From JAVEYA01 sp034003745 (GTDB lineage: Bacteria; Bacillota; Peptococcia; DRI-13; PHAD01), in contig JAVEYA010000032.1 of assembly GCA_034003745.1 (NCBI GenBank), forward strand, positions 1 through 21,817: a stretch of 21,817 nt of DNA, read 5' to 3'. Shown here one piece after another: positions 7,405 through 14,941 of the stretch. Both the position numbers and the translations under genes were made by a program. The notes beneath the pieces are model-generated. The model ran no database searches. It was not told the DNA's origin and worked only from the letters and a program-made list of their open reading frames with translations. Within the stretch, counting starts at the first letter, position 1, and the number at the start of each line of letters is the position of its first letter.

Positions 7405-8187
7405 GTGTCTATTCTAGAGGTCAGAAACTTGCGAAAATACTTCGGCTCATCTGCTGTGCTTGAAGATATTAGTTTTTCACTTGAAAAGGGCCAGTCCCTT
7501 GCTATTATCGGCTCGTCCGGCAGCGGGAAGACGACGCTGCTCAGATGCCTGAATTTCCTGGAGATACCTGACGGCGGTACGATTACTGTTGGGAGCGAGG
7601 TTATCTTTGACGAAAACAATCCCGCATTGCTTTCCGAAAAAGAGATTCGCAAAAGACGGCTTCACTTCGGCTTGGTTTTTCAGTCATTCAACCTGTTCCC
7701 GCAGTATACTGCGCTCAAAAATATAACGCTTGCCTGCGAGCTGCTTGCTAAAGAAGAACCGGACTATAAGAAAAACCGCAAAGCGATTATCGCCGATATC
7801 GAAAGCAATGCCCGCGCTTTGATGGAGCAGGTAGGGCTATCGAGTAAGCTGGATTATTATCCGCATCAGCTCTCGGGAGGGCAGCAGCAGCGGGTTGCCA
7901 TTGCCCGGGCGCTTGCTTTGAATCCGGATATTCTCTGCTTTGACGAGCCCACCTCCGCCCTTGATCCGGAGCTCACCGGCGAAGTTTTAAAAGTGATCAG
8001 GAGCCTGGCTGAGAAAAAGACGACAATGCTTATCGTAACTCACGAGATGCAATTTGCCCGTGAGGTATCCGACAAGGTTTTATTCGTGGATAACGGGATC
8101 ATCGTTGAATGCGGGACGCCGGAGGAAATCTTCGGCAACCCGAAAGAGGAGCGCACGAAGAAGTTTTTGGAGCGCTATTCGGGGTAA
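7405..8187 (+). CDS. Amino-acid ABC transporter ATP-binding protein (GlnQ type)
   Basis: ATPase subunit powering the importer, 260 aa. Walker A is GSSGSGKTT, the Q loop lies near LVFQSFNLFPQ, the signature is LSGGQQQR, Walker B is ILCFDEPTS followed by the D loop SALDP, and the switch His is in IVTHEM. All catalytic residues are present. The reading frame is open from 7330 inside the permease gene, but a perfect AGGAGG at 7392-7397, seven bases before the GTG at 7405, fixes a GTG start. The product then begins with the usual ILEVRNLRK strand. It is the last gene of the operon and is followed by a terminator. Confidence 0.93.
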   Translation: MSILEVRNLRKYFGSSAVLEDISFSLEKGQSLAIIGSSGSGKTTLLRCLNFLEIPDGGTITVGSEVIFDENNPALLSEKEIRKRRLHFGLVFQSFNLFPQYTALKNITLACELLAKEEPDYKKNRKAIIADIESNARALMEQVGLSSKLDYYPHQLSGGQQQRVAIARALALNPDILCFDEPTSALDPELTGEVLKVIRSLAEKKTTMLIVTHEMQFAREVSDKVLFVDNGIIVECGTPEEIFGNPKEERTKKFLERYSG

Positions 8188-8257
8188 GTAGTTTGCCATG
8201 GTAAAAGCATTATTCTCAGAATTTTTTATGTTGCTTAGGATTATATAAAACGAATAA

Positions 8258-8291
8258 AGCCGTTCCTGCCAATTTGGAGGAGCGGTTTTTA
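8258..8291 (+). terminator. Terminator of the ABC importer operon
   Basis: A 10-bp stem AGCCGTTCCT/AGGAGCGGTT with two G-T pairs and a 10-base loop runs into TTTTT. It lies 70 bases after the ATPase stop. Confidence 0.75.
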
Positions 8292-8347
8292 TTATTTTGC
8301 GGTATGGGTCGGGTAAGATAAGCGTTAAAAATTAAGTAAGAGTCCAA

Positions 8348-8376
8348 CTGTCAAAACCGGCGTTCGTGCATAGTAT
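8348..8376 (+). promoter_or_regulatory. Weak candidate promoter of the P-loop gene
   Basis: CTGTCA at 8348-8353 and TAGTAT at 8371-8376, 17 bases apart, each match the SigA hexamers at 4 of 6. It lies 33 bases upstream of the start codon. A sporulation sigma factor cannot be excluded. Confidence 0.3.
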
Positions 8377-8408
8377 TATACGGAAAATACATATTGTGAG
8401 GTATCCAT

Positions 8409-9524
8409 ATGAAAGAGAATATTATCCGGCACATGTTCCCCGGCAACAACACCAGCCAAGGCTTCTTCTCCTATTTCACGTATATACTGCCACAGCCGCA
8501 GGCTAAGCGTATCTACTGTTTAAAGGGCGGTCCCGGCGTGGGAAAGTCCACGTTTTTGAAGCGCATCGGCGAACAGATGGTGCAAGAGGGGTTTGACCTT
8601 GAGTACATGCATTGCGCGTCGGACCCGAACTCGCTGGACGGCTTGGTAATTCCGGCGCTGGGCGTGGCGCTCATTGACGGTACAGCCCCGCATGTGGTCG
8701 ACCCGGTGTATCCCGCCGCAGTGGATGAGATCGTCAATCTGGGTGAATTCTGGGATAAAGAGGCCATCAGCCGCAATCGCGGCGAGATAGTGCGCATTAA
8801 CGCGGAAATCAAGCGGCAATACCAGCGTGCGTTCAAATATCTCGCGGCAGCCAAGTGCCTGATGGACAGCATCCTGGAGATATTCGAGGCCGCCACAGAC
8901 AAAACAGGACCGACGCTTCAGGCACAGCATATCATCAACAGGGAGCTGATGCGGGAGCCGGGGAGCGGCCGGCCGGGCAAGATCCGCCGCCTGTTTGCTA
9001 CTGCCGTCACACCTGACGGTGTTGTACACTATCTGGAGTCACTGTTGGACGATGCTTGCAAGGTGTATCGTATCAAGAACCTATGGGGCGTGGGTGTGCA
9101 CGAAATGCTGGAAAGGGTGGCCGACGAGGCGGTACGCCGCGGGCTTGATGCCGAGCTGTATTATTGTCCGCTCGCGCCCCAGGCACGTATCGAGCACGTG
9201 CTGATTCCGGAACTGAAGTTGGCGTTCTACTCGGAGAACCGCTACTTCGAAGTAAAGAACCATCCCCACGAGATCCTGGATATGACGCAGTATACGGACC
9301 CCACACAGGTTTCCGCACAGAAGAACGCGCTGGAATTCGGCGCCGGCACGTTCCATGCGCTGCTGAACGAAGCCATAAACGTGCTGGCCCAGACGAAAAA
9401 GCTGCATGACGAACTGGAAGTATACTACATACCGCACATGGACTTTGCGCGTGTACAGCAAAAGAAAGAGACGATCTGCAGACAGATTCTGGCATTGGCG
9501 GAGCAGCCACTGAACGAAGGTTAA
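8409..9524 (+). CDS. PRK06851-type P-loop NTPase with internal duplication
   Basis: Predicted ATPase of unknown function, 371 aa, the size I recall for the PRK06851 group found in Firmicutes. The N-terminal half has an intact Walker A, GGPGVGKST (40-48), after the strand RIYCLK, then a helix, EYMHCASDP and LVIPALGVALIDG. The second half repeats this order: strand KVYRIK (218-223), a loop with GVG, a helix, LYYCPLAP, then VLIPELKLAFYS. The halves align without gaps over nearly 60 residues, but in the second copy the P-loop Lys, Ser and Thr are replaced by Val230, His231 and Glu232, so it should not bind ATP in the usual way. A helical insertion lies between the halves (about 115-185). It has its own promoter region and terminator and is monocistronic. 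The family call is from memory; the duplication is seen directly. Confidence 0.8.
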   Translation: MKENIIRHMFPGNNTSQGFFSYFTYILPQPQAKRIYCLKGGPGVGKSTFLKRIGEQMVQEGFDLEYMHCASDPNSLDGLVIPALGVALIDGTAPHVVDPVYPAAVDEIVNLGEFWDKEAISRNRGEIVRINAEIKRQYQRAFKYLAAAKCLMDSILEIFEAATDKTGPTLQAQHIINRELMREPGSGRPGKIRRLFATAVTPDGVVHYLESLLDDACKVYRIKNLWGVGVHEMLERVADEAVRRGLDAELYYCPLAPQARIEHVLIPELKLAFYSENRYFEVKNHPHEILDMTQYTDPTQVSAQKNALEFGAGTFHALLNEAINVLAQTKKLHDELEVYYIPHMDFARVQQKKETICRQILALAEQPLNEG

Positions 9525-9564
9525 AGGATCCAGCTGTTCAAGTGATTGACGGTATTTTCAATGA

Positions 9565-9601
9565 AGACATAGTTTCCGTTAAAGGGGAACTATGTCTTTT
9601 T
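9565..9601 (+). terminator. Terminator after the P-loop gene
   Basis: AGACATAGTT-TCC pairs with GGGG-AACTATGTCT around a short loop, followed by TTTTT. It lies 40 bases after the stop. Confidence 0.85.
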
Positions 9602-9709
9602 GGTGGAAGAAACGGCCCGGGCTATTTTATAAATCAGGACTTTGATACTTCTTTAATATTTATATAAATTTTTAATATTTGCTCAATTATAGAATATAAC
9701 GTGCTCCAT

Positions 9710-9734
9710 TAAAGTGGTATAATTTATACGATAA
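9710..9734 (+). promoter_or_regulatory. Chemoreceptor promoter: extended -10, with a SigD-like alternative
   Basis: TGG-TATAAT at 9715-9723 is a perfect extended -10 of SigA type, but no good -35 lies upstream. Overlapping it, TAAA at 9710-9713 and TACGATAA at 9727-9734, 13 bases apart, resemble the flagellar/chemotaxis SigD consensus TAAA-N15-GCCGATAT with slightly short spacing. Which form is used cannot be told. Confidence 0.45.
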
Positions 9735-9774
9735 TTCGACTGCAATTTCGTACGGATACCATAAGGAGGAAGAA

Positions 9775-11517
9775 ATGTCAAAACAATCAGGGGTTAAAAT
9801 CAGTATCAAAATGAAAATGCTGGCTGGATTTATACTTATTGCTTTATTGTCTTCGGTTGCTGTAGGAGGCATTACCTTTAAGATTATCTCCAACTACCAG
9901 CTTGATCAGGTAAAAGAAAAACTTAAAATGGTGGCGAAGTTAGGCGCTGACAGTATTGAGGCTGAGGCGCACTCCAGCCTTCGGCCTGGAGATGAAGACA
10001 GAGAAGAATATATTACCTTGCTGACAAAATTAAGAGAGTTTAAAGAAACGACAGGTTTAACTTATTTATGTACATATGTTCCCGATAACGACGATAGGGT
10101 TAAATTTGTGATGGATACGGACGAGACGGAAGAGCAAGGGAAAATAGGAGATTATTTTCCCAGCGAAGGAACGGGAGAAAAAGTGGATCAAGATTTGCTG
10201 GAGGCCTTCAAGGGGGAAATGACGGTAAACGCGGCTCCCAAGAAAGATGAATACGGCGTTTTCCTATCGGCGTATGCTCCCTTAAAAAATGCCCGGGGTC
10301 AGATCGTCGCTGTTGTAGGAGCAGATCTCTCTATAGAAGACGTGGCAAAGATGGAGCAGAACTTGTTATTATTTATTTGTTTGGGCGTATTGGGAAGCGT
10401 TGCTGTTTCCATAATCGCGGCTTTATACGTTTCAAACCGTATCAGCAGACCGGTTGACTTTATGGTTAACGGGCTGGAAGATGTGGTTAAAAACAGTGGT
10501 GACCTGACTCAGACGATTAACATAAAAACCGGTGATGAAATTGAGCTGCTGGCCGAAAAGACCAATGAGCTCCTGGCCAATATCAGAAAAATTATTAATA
10601 TCATTCGGGAAACCGCAGGGAATGTTAAAATAAATACTTTAGAAATAACAGGCGCCATAGAACAAGCCTCCGACGCTTTGGAAACGATAAACCAGGCAAT
10701 CGGCCAAGTCGCCGCCGGCGCTGGTCAACAGTGCGACATTGTCAATAACAGCGCCCATAAAATGGAGGTCTTATCAGGACAGATCAACGTATTATCGGAG
10801 AATTCCAGCGAAATAAGTAAATCAGCCGGGGAAGCCAGGAGCTATACAGAGGAAAGTACAAAGGCCATGGTTGATTTAAAGCGGCAGTTTAAAGTAAGCG
10901 AGGAAATCGTTTCCGCAGTATCGGAAACAGTAAGAAAGCTTGAAAGCAAGTCGGAAGAAATTGTTAATATCATCGAAGTCATCACCAACATATCGGAGCA
11001 AACCAACTTGCTGGCCCTTAATGCGGCGATTGAGGCCGCCAGGGCGGGAGAACAAGGCAGAGGCTTCGCTGTTGTCGCGGAAGAGATCAGGAAACTGGCT
11101 GAAAACACCACGTCTTCCGCCAAAGAAATCTCAGCGCATATTACGGAAGTAAGAATGCAGTCGGTTGGAGCCGCGGAAGCAATGAATAAAATTGTTGAAA
11201 CTATAGCAACCCAGTCGGTATCCATAGAAAATACCAGTAATAGATTAACGGGTATTGCCGATACGATGGCAGGTATATCAGAAAACATCGGCAATATCGA
11301 CCAGGCTATCAAGCGCGTTTATGCTGAAAAAGAAGAGGTTTTAACGTTTATATATACGATCAGGGATGGTTCGGAAAAGATGGTGGTGACCACCCAAGAA
11401 ATCAATGCAGCAGGGGAAGAACAGTATGCCGTTGTGGAAAGTATTTCTGACAGTGTTCGGCAACTTAAGGCTATGGCGGAGGAACTGGAAGACGCTGTTA
11501 AGAAGTTTAAAACTTAA
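9775..11517 (+). CDS. Methyl-accepting chemotaxis protein
   Basis: Membrane chemoreceptor, 580 aa, signalling to CheA/CheW. The first transmembrane helix is at about 15-35 and the extracellular sensor about 36-195. The sensor contains a Cache-like core (YLCTYVPDNDDRVKFVMDTDE, then VFLSAYAPLKNARGQIVAVVGADLS). The second transmembrane helix is about 197-220. A HAMP domain starts with NRISRPVDFM and runs to about 270. The cytoplasmic coiled coil has the highly conserved hairpin tip near 405-440 (SEQTNLLALNAAIEAARAGEQGRGF, with VVAEEIRKLAE). The C-terminal half shows Glu/Gln pairs suited to methylation, ending in a short FKT tail without a CheB/CheR tether. Start ATG has AAGGAGGA just upstream. 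It is monocistronic with its own terminator. The ligand is unknown. Confidence 0.95.
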   Translation: MSKQSGVKISIKMKMLAGFILIALLSSVAVGGITFKIISNYQLDQVKEKLKMVAKLGADSIEAEAHSSLRPGDEDREEYITLLTKLREFKETTGLTYLCTYVPDNDDRVKFVMDTDETEEQGKIGDYFPSEGTGEKVDQDLLEAFKGEMTVNAAPKKDEYGVFLSAYAPLKNARGQIVAVVGADLSIEDVAKMEQNLLLFICLGVLGSVAVSIIAALYVSNRISRPVDFMVNGLEDVVKNSGDLTQTINIKTGDEIELLAEKTNELLANIRKIINIIRETAGNVKINTLEITGAIEQASDALETINQAIGQVAAGAGQQCDIVNNSAHKMEVLSGQINVLSENSSEISKSAGEARSYTEESTKAMVDLKRQFKVSEEIVSAVSETVRKLESKSEEIVNIIEVITNISEQTNLLALNAAIEAARAGEQGRGFAVVAEEIRKLAENTTSSAKEISAHITEVRMQSVGAAEAMNKIVETIATQSVSIENTSNRLTGIADTMAGISENIGNIDQAIKRVYAEKEEVLTFIYTIRDGSEKMVVTTQEINAAGEEQYAVVESISDSVRQLKAMAEELEDAVKKFKT

Positions 11518-11546
11518 AATGTTTAAGAGAATAAAGAAGAATGAAG

Positions 11547-11579
11547 GAAGCCAATCGCTTGTTGCGGCTGGCTTCTTTT
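11547..11579 (+). terminator. Terminator after the chemoreceptor
   Basis: GAAGCCA (11547-11553) pairs with TGGCTTC (11569-11575), with an inner CGC/GCG pairing, followed by TTTT. It lies 30 bases after the stop. Confidence 0.75.
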
Positions 11580-11682
11580 GCTTGTGCAGTGCAGTTTAAA
11601 TAAGAATATTCAGGTTTTATGGAACTTTTTATTCAACTGTTCGCCTATATTAGTATATTAAACATATCAAGGAGGAAGTCCC

Positions 11683-12681
11683 ATGAAACCAACAGTAAAA
11701 AAAGCCATAGCAATTATGGCGGTAACCGTCATGACAATGTCGGCGACCATAACGCTGGCAAACGAAACAGTGGTGGAGCCTATTAATGCCGTAATCGAAG
11801 CAGCGCCCATAGTGCCGTTCTTCGGTTCTTATACGGGCATTGTAAAAGAAGTAACCGAAAGAGAGAATGGCAGCCTCTTTGTAGAACTGGAATCAGAAAC
11901 AGGCGGACCGTCTAATTTTGTGATTACCCAAGATACCTATCGTGTAAATGATCTGGAAATCGAAAAAGGGCAGACGCTCATTGGTTTTTTTGAAAATAAC
12001 CGGCCTATGATTCTGATTTATCCGCCCCAGTATAACCTTAGCGTAGTAGCTGAGGCAGATGATAAGTTATTCGTGAAGGCGGATAAGTTTAATAAAGATC
12101 TGGTAAATATGGATAATACCTTAAAGCTGAACATTTCGGAAAATACGGAAATTGTATGGGAGAACGGTACCCGGATTAATTGGCTCAAAGCGCCTTCCAT
12201 GGAAGAATTGACGGTAGTTTTGGAGGATAGAAGGTTGGTGGTTTTTTATGATATTACCACCAGAAGTATTCCCGCCCAGACTACGCCCAAGAAAGTGATT
12301 GTGCTGTCCAAGAAAGAGGCGGAGCCTGTCAGCGATGTTGCAGGCTTTGATATTGAAGTAAATGGTGCAGGGATTCATGCGGCGAACGCATTTCGAGGGG
12401 AAAATGACGCTGTGTTGGTACCTGTTCGTGCAATTGCTGAAGCATTTGGCGTAGAAGTAAGTTGGGATGCTCAGATACAAGCCGTTACTGTGGGCGAGAA
12501 TGCCTCCTTTATAATCGGAAGCAAGACTTACCGGGCTTATGAATCAGATATGGAACTGGACGCCGCCCCTGTACTTAAAGACGGTTTTTCTTATGTGCCG
12601 GTAGAATTTTTTCAAAGAGCGCTGGCTCTTCGCACTGCAAATGTTTATGAAGGCAGAATTGTTTTTGAAGAGTATAAATAA
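11683..12681 (+). CDS. Secreted protein with copper-amine-oxidase N1-like domain
   Basis: Exported protein of 332 aa. The N-terminus is a Sec signal peptide with Lys-rich start, hydrophobic core and probable cleavage after TLA (about residue 26), without a lipobox Cys. Residues 45-205 are beta-rich and appear to hold two related segments, one beginning YTGIVKEVTER and one LSVVAEADDKLFVKADKF, of no family I can name. The C-terminal 110 residues match the copper amine oxidase-like (N1/'stalk') domain: DIEVNG, then VLVPVRAIAEAFGVEVSWD, AVTVG, and a second FSYVPVEFFQRAL repeat. Despite the name the domain has no oxidase activity and is common in cell-wall proteins of Clostridia. A strong AAGGAGGA precedes the start. 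It is monocistronic. Function is unknown, probably cell-surface. Confidence 0.8.
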   Translation: MKPTVKKAIAIMAVTVMTMSATITLANETVVEPINAVIEAAPIVPFFGSYTGIVKEVTERENGSLFVELESETGGPSNFVITQDTYRVNDLEIEKGQTLIGFFENNRPMILIYPPQYNLSVVAEADDKLFVKADKFNKDLVNMDNTLKLNISENTEIVWENGTRINWLKAPSMEELTVVLEDRRLVVFYDITTRSIPAQTTPKKVIVLSKKEAEPVSDVAGFDIEVNGAGIHAANAFRGENDAVLVPVRAIAEAFGVEVSWDAQIQAVTVGENASFIIGSKTYRAYESDMELDAAPVLKDGFSYVPVEFFQRALALRTANVYEGRIVFEEYK

Positions 12682-12726
12682 AAGGGCTGTGTAAATCAAT
12701 TATAAAGATGCGTGAGCCTCTTTCCA

Positions 12727-12761
12727 AAAATTAAACCTACCAAAAAGGTAGGTTTAATTTT
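12727..12761. terminator. Bidirectional terminator between convergent genes
   Basis: A perfect 15-bp inverted repeat (12727-12741 with 12747-12761) with an AAAAA loop has A-run and T-run at its ends. It serves the secreted-protein gene from the left and the small leftward gene pair from the right. Confidence 0.85.
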
Positions 12762-12775
12762 GTGTGGGCTAGGAG

Positions 12776-12991
12776 CTAATCCAATTCCTCGCCGGGCTCA
12801 GGATCGCCGACAGAGCCATCGCCTTTCAGCTTATGGTAGACCTTGAGCTGTGGAGAGGCTGTACCGGCAATGATAGGGCGGGCGTGTTCTTTACCATGTT
12901 TGGCCTTGCCCTGAATTTCAGGTACCGGGGGAGCATCGTTGCGTGGCTGCGTATGGGTCCATTCAGGTCGGGCCATACCTTTTTTCGCCAT
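12776..12991 (-). CDS. Small hydrophilic protein of unknown function (71 aa)
   Basis: I do not recognise this gene with certainty. The product starts MAKKGMARPEW, is rich in Pro, Lys, Gly and His, has no hydrophobic stretch, and ends with an acidic tail (PEPGEELD). It looks soluble and probably unfolded by itself. It is believed real because GAGGTGA lies four bases before its ATG. Also, the stop of the preceding small gene (TGA at 13001-13003) overlaps that ribosome site, suggesting translational coupling, and a terminator lies just past its end. In a spore former such small, basic, disordered proteins are often spore or stress proteins, but this is only inference. Confidence 0.65.
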   Translation of the reverse strand: MAKKGMARPEWTHTQPRNDAPPVPEIQGKAKHGKEHARPIIAGTASPQLKVYHKLKGDGSVGDPEPGEELD

Positions 12992-13000
12992 TAGCTCACC

Positions 13001-13135
13001 TCAGACATCGTTGTTTTCGATGGACTTTTTCTTCCCATTGGAATTTTGATTTTGGTTTTCACGCGTTATCGGAGTCTGCCCGTTACATTTTTTCATCCGC
13101 GCGTTTTTATTATCCGGCTGGCTATCCTTTGGCAT
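13001..13135 (-). CDS. Very small Asn/Lys-rich protein (44 aa)
   Basis: Short gene: ATG at 13133-13135, TGA at 13001-13003. The 44-residue product is very hydrophilic, with nine Asn and seven Lys, one Cys, and no predicted helix core or membrane segment. A good GAGGTGAT lies a few bases upstream of the ATG, and its stop overlaps the ribosome site of the 71-aa gene, so the two form a leftward mini-operon. It is divergent from the alkylation-repair operon; the two start codons are about 140 bases apart. Composition recalls minor small acid-soluble spore proteins such as SspP or SspN of Bacillus, but I see no convincing alignment. The function is unknown. Confidence 0.6.
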   Translation of the reverse strand: MPKDSQPDNKNARMKKCNGQTPITRENQNQNSNGKKKSIENNDV

Positions 13136-13243
13136 TATAAATCACCTCATAGATAGTTTGCTTCGCGAAAGTATCTTTTATTACCGAACTTTTTACTAAT
13201 AAATTGAATACCCGGAATCGAGAAGAAAATCACGGGATGTCTA

Positions 13244-13252
13244 TGATATAAT
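13244..13252 (+). promoter_or_regulatory. Extended -10 promoter of the alkylation-repair operon
   Basis: TGA-TATAAT at 13244-13252 lies 22 bases before the TTG start of the glycosylase. The -35 region is poor, as expected for an activator-dependent or extended -10 promoter. The 12 bases 13241-13252 are identical to those of the ABC-importer promoter at 5788-5799. Confidence 0.55.
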
Positions 13253-13274
13253 TGCGACAGCAGAGGTGATTTTT

Positions 13275-13931
13275 TTGTATTTTAAATATGAGAGCAAGGA
13301 AATTGAATATTTAAAAGCCCGCGACAGGCTGCTTGGCGCGGCGATTGACCGGATCGGACCTATATACAGGACGGTCGATCGCGATCTTTTTTCCTCCGTC
13401 GTCCATCACATTATCGGTCAACAGATTTCTACACGTGCGCAAGCGACAATCTATCAAAGGCTTCTTGACCGAATCGGAAAAGTCAGCGTCGAGGCGGTCT
13501 GTTCTCTTGAGCTGAATGAACTTCAAAAACTTGGAATGACCTTCAAAAAAGCTGAATACATCAAAGACTTTGCGCAGAAAGTCAAAAGCAAGGAATTTGA
13601 TATCGACGGGTTAAGCAACTTGTCCGACGCCGAGGTCGTCACAGCCCTTTCAGCCTTAAAAGGGATTGGCGTATGGACGGCTGAGATGATCATGACTTTT
13701 TGTATGCAGCGCCCCGATATCGTGAGCTACGGCGATCTGGCCATTCATCGCGGACTGCGGATGCTCTACCATCATAGAAACATCGATAGAAAAAAGTTTG
13801 CGAAATATGCAAAACGATACTCGCCCTATGGAACCGTAGCAAGCCTGTATCTTTGGGCGATTGCCGGCGGGGCAATTCCTGAAATGCGGGACTATGCGCC
13901 CAAAAAGAAAAAGAAGGCGGCCAAGAAATGA
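13275..13931 (+). CDS. alkA: DNA-3-methyladenine glycosylase II (AlkA-like, HhH-GPD)
   Basis: Base-excision repair glycosylase removing alkylated purines, 218 aa. The helix-hairpin-helix is LKGIGVWTA (about 128-136), followed by the catalytic Asp at 154 in GDLAIHRG, the HhH-GPD arrangement. It lacks the N-terminal domain of E. coli AlkA, as in many Firmicute members, and has no iron-sulfur Cys cluster. The C-terminus is a Lys-rich tail (KKKKKAAKK) that could aid DNA binding. The start is the TTG at 13275, six bases after AGAGGTG. The GTG at 13266 overlaps that site, and the TTG gives the family-like MYFKY beginning. Its stop overlaps the adaA start in ATGA, so translation is coupled. With adaA and ogt it forms a complete adaptive-response unit. 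Confidence 0.9.
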   Translation: MYFKYESKEIEYLKARDRLLGAAIDRIGPIYRTVDRDLFSSVVHHIIGQQISTRAQATIYQRLLDRIGKVSVEAVCSLELNELQKLGMTFKKAEYIKDFAQKVKSKEFDIDGLSNLSDAEVVTALSALKGIGVWTAEMIMTFCMQRPDIVSYGDLAIHRGLRMLYHHRNIDRKKFAKYAKRYSPYGTVASLYLWAIAGGAIPEMRDYAPKKKKKAAKK

Positions 13932-14476
13932 CGCAGGAAGAAATGTGGAAAGCAATATCCGAAAACGATGCGTCCTATGACGGTATGTTTTTCTACGCGG
14001 TCAAATCCACCGGAATTTATTGCCGTCCTTCTTGCAAGTCCAAAAGGCCAAAACGTGAGAATGTTTGCTTTTTTGATACCGCGGAACAAGCGAGAGCTGC
14101 AGGTTTTCGCCCCTGCAAGCGCTGTAGAAGCGACCTGTTGGAGTACCGGCCCATGAAGGAAATCGCGGAGAAAGTAAAACGTCTGTTGGACGATTCTTTT
14201 TGCAGGAGCTGCGAGCTGAATCAGGAACTGCGGCAGTTGGGCGTGTCCCAGCGCCGTATGGTTGAAATCTTTAAGGAGGCGTACGGCGTTACACTGTTTG
14301 AATATATGAACAACCTGCGTCTGGAGGAGGCAAAGCGGCTGCTTGCAGATACCGCTGACGAGATTATCGATATTGCCTATTCGATAGGCTTTGGCGGGTT
14401 ATCCTCCTTTTATCGCTTTTTCAAAAATAGTACGGGATTATCTCCTGCCGCATACAGAAGGGAGCGTCGAAAATGA
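13928..14476 (+). CDS. adaA: AdaA-type methylphosphotriester methyltransferase and transcription activator
   Basis: Sensor-activator of the adaptive response, 182 aa. The N-terminal Ada domain (about 1-75) holds the four zinc-binding Cys at 32, 36, 63 and 66. One of these (Cys32 in YCRPSC by family precedent) accepts a methyl group from DNA phosphotriesters, turning the protein into an activator. The C-terminal AraC-type domain (about 80-180) has two helix-turn-helices, including LRLEEAKRLLADT and IIDIAYSIGFGGLSSFYRFFK. It lacks the Ogt domain of E. coli Ada and is thus like Bacillus AdaA, with the methyltransferase encoded separately next door. It overlaps the glycosylase by four bases and ogt by four bases. 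It probably activates its own operon; no operator could be assigned. Confidence 0.93.
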   Translation: MTQEEMWKAISENDASYDGMFFYAVKSTGIYCRPSCKSKRPKRENVCFFDTAEQARAAGFRPCKRCRSDLLEYRPMKEIAEKVKRLLDDSFCRSCELNQELRQLGVSQRRMVEIFKEAYGVTLFEYMNNLRLEEAKRLLADTADEIIDIAYSIGFGGLSSFYRFFKNSTGLSPAAYRRERRK

Positions 14477-14922
14477 TAAGATATGCGTTTTATGATTTTG
14501 AATTTGGCACTCTAAAAATCGGATATACCGATACGGCGGTCGTTTTATTGAAGCGAGTGGAGCAAATCGACGCCGGCAATGAACCTTCGGCGCTTTCCGA
14601 CCTGGCTTTTGAGCAGATATGCGAATATCTCCAAGGACAGCGTTCTACCTTCGATTTTCCATATGAGCTGATGGGCACGGAATTTCAGAAAAAGGTCTGG
14701 AATGCGCTTTGTCAAATTCCCTACGGAGAAACCCGAACATACAAGCAGGTAGCAGCCGGGATTGGCAGTCCGCAAGCCAGCCGCGCGGTGGGCCTGGCAA
14801 ACAGTAAGAATCCGTTGATGGTGGTGGTTCCATGTCACCGGGTAATCGGAACCGGTGGAAATCTCGTAGGTTATGCAGGGGGTCTTGATATGAAAAAAGC
14901 GCTGCTGGAGCTTGAATTATAG
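14473..14922 (+). CDS. ogt: Methylated-DNA-protein-cysteine methyltransferase (Ogt/AdaB)
   Basis: Suicide repair enzyme moving methyl groups from O6-methylguanine (and O4-methylthymine) to its own Cys, 149 aa. The active site PCHRV has the acceptor Cys at 121, with the preceding Asn hinge at 110 in GLANSKNP. The helix with the DNA 'arginine finger' is visible as SPQASRAVG (Arg104). YGETRTYKQVA marks the start of the winged-helix domain. The start overlaps the adaA stop in ATGA. It is the third gene of the repair operon and corresponds to Bacillus adaB. Only 19 bases separate its stop from that of the convergent GNAT gene, without a visible terminator, so the two transcripts may overlap. Confidence 0.93.
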   Translation: MIRYAFYDFEFGTLKIGYTDTAVVLLKRVEQIDAGNEPSALSDLAFEQICEYLQGQRSTFDFPYELMGTEFQKKVWNALCQIPYGETRTYKQVAAGIGSPQASRAVGLANSKNPLMVVVPCHRVIGTGGNLVGYAGGLDMKKALLELEL

Positions 14923-14941
14923 TTTGGCTGCTATTAACCGC

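Noticed and set aside
8520..9029. 169-aa ORF antisense to the P-loop gene
   Set aside because: Caused by the GC-rich third positions of the real gene; no domain or ribosome site.
13162..13169. TTCGCGAA palindrome as an AdaA operator
   Set aside because: Only 8 bp with no extended symmetry, and no known AdaA site to match.
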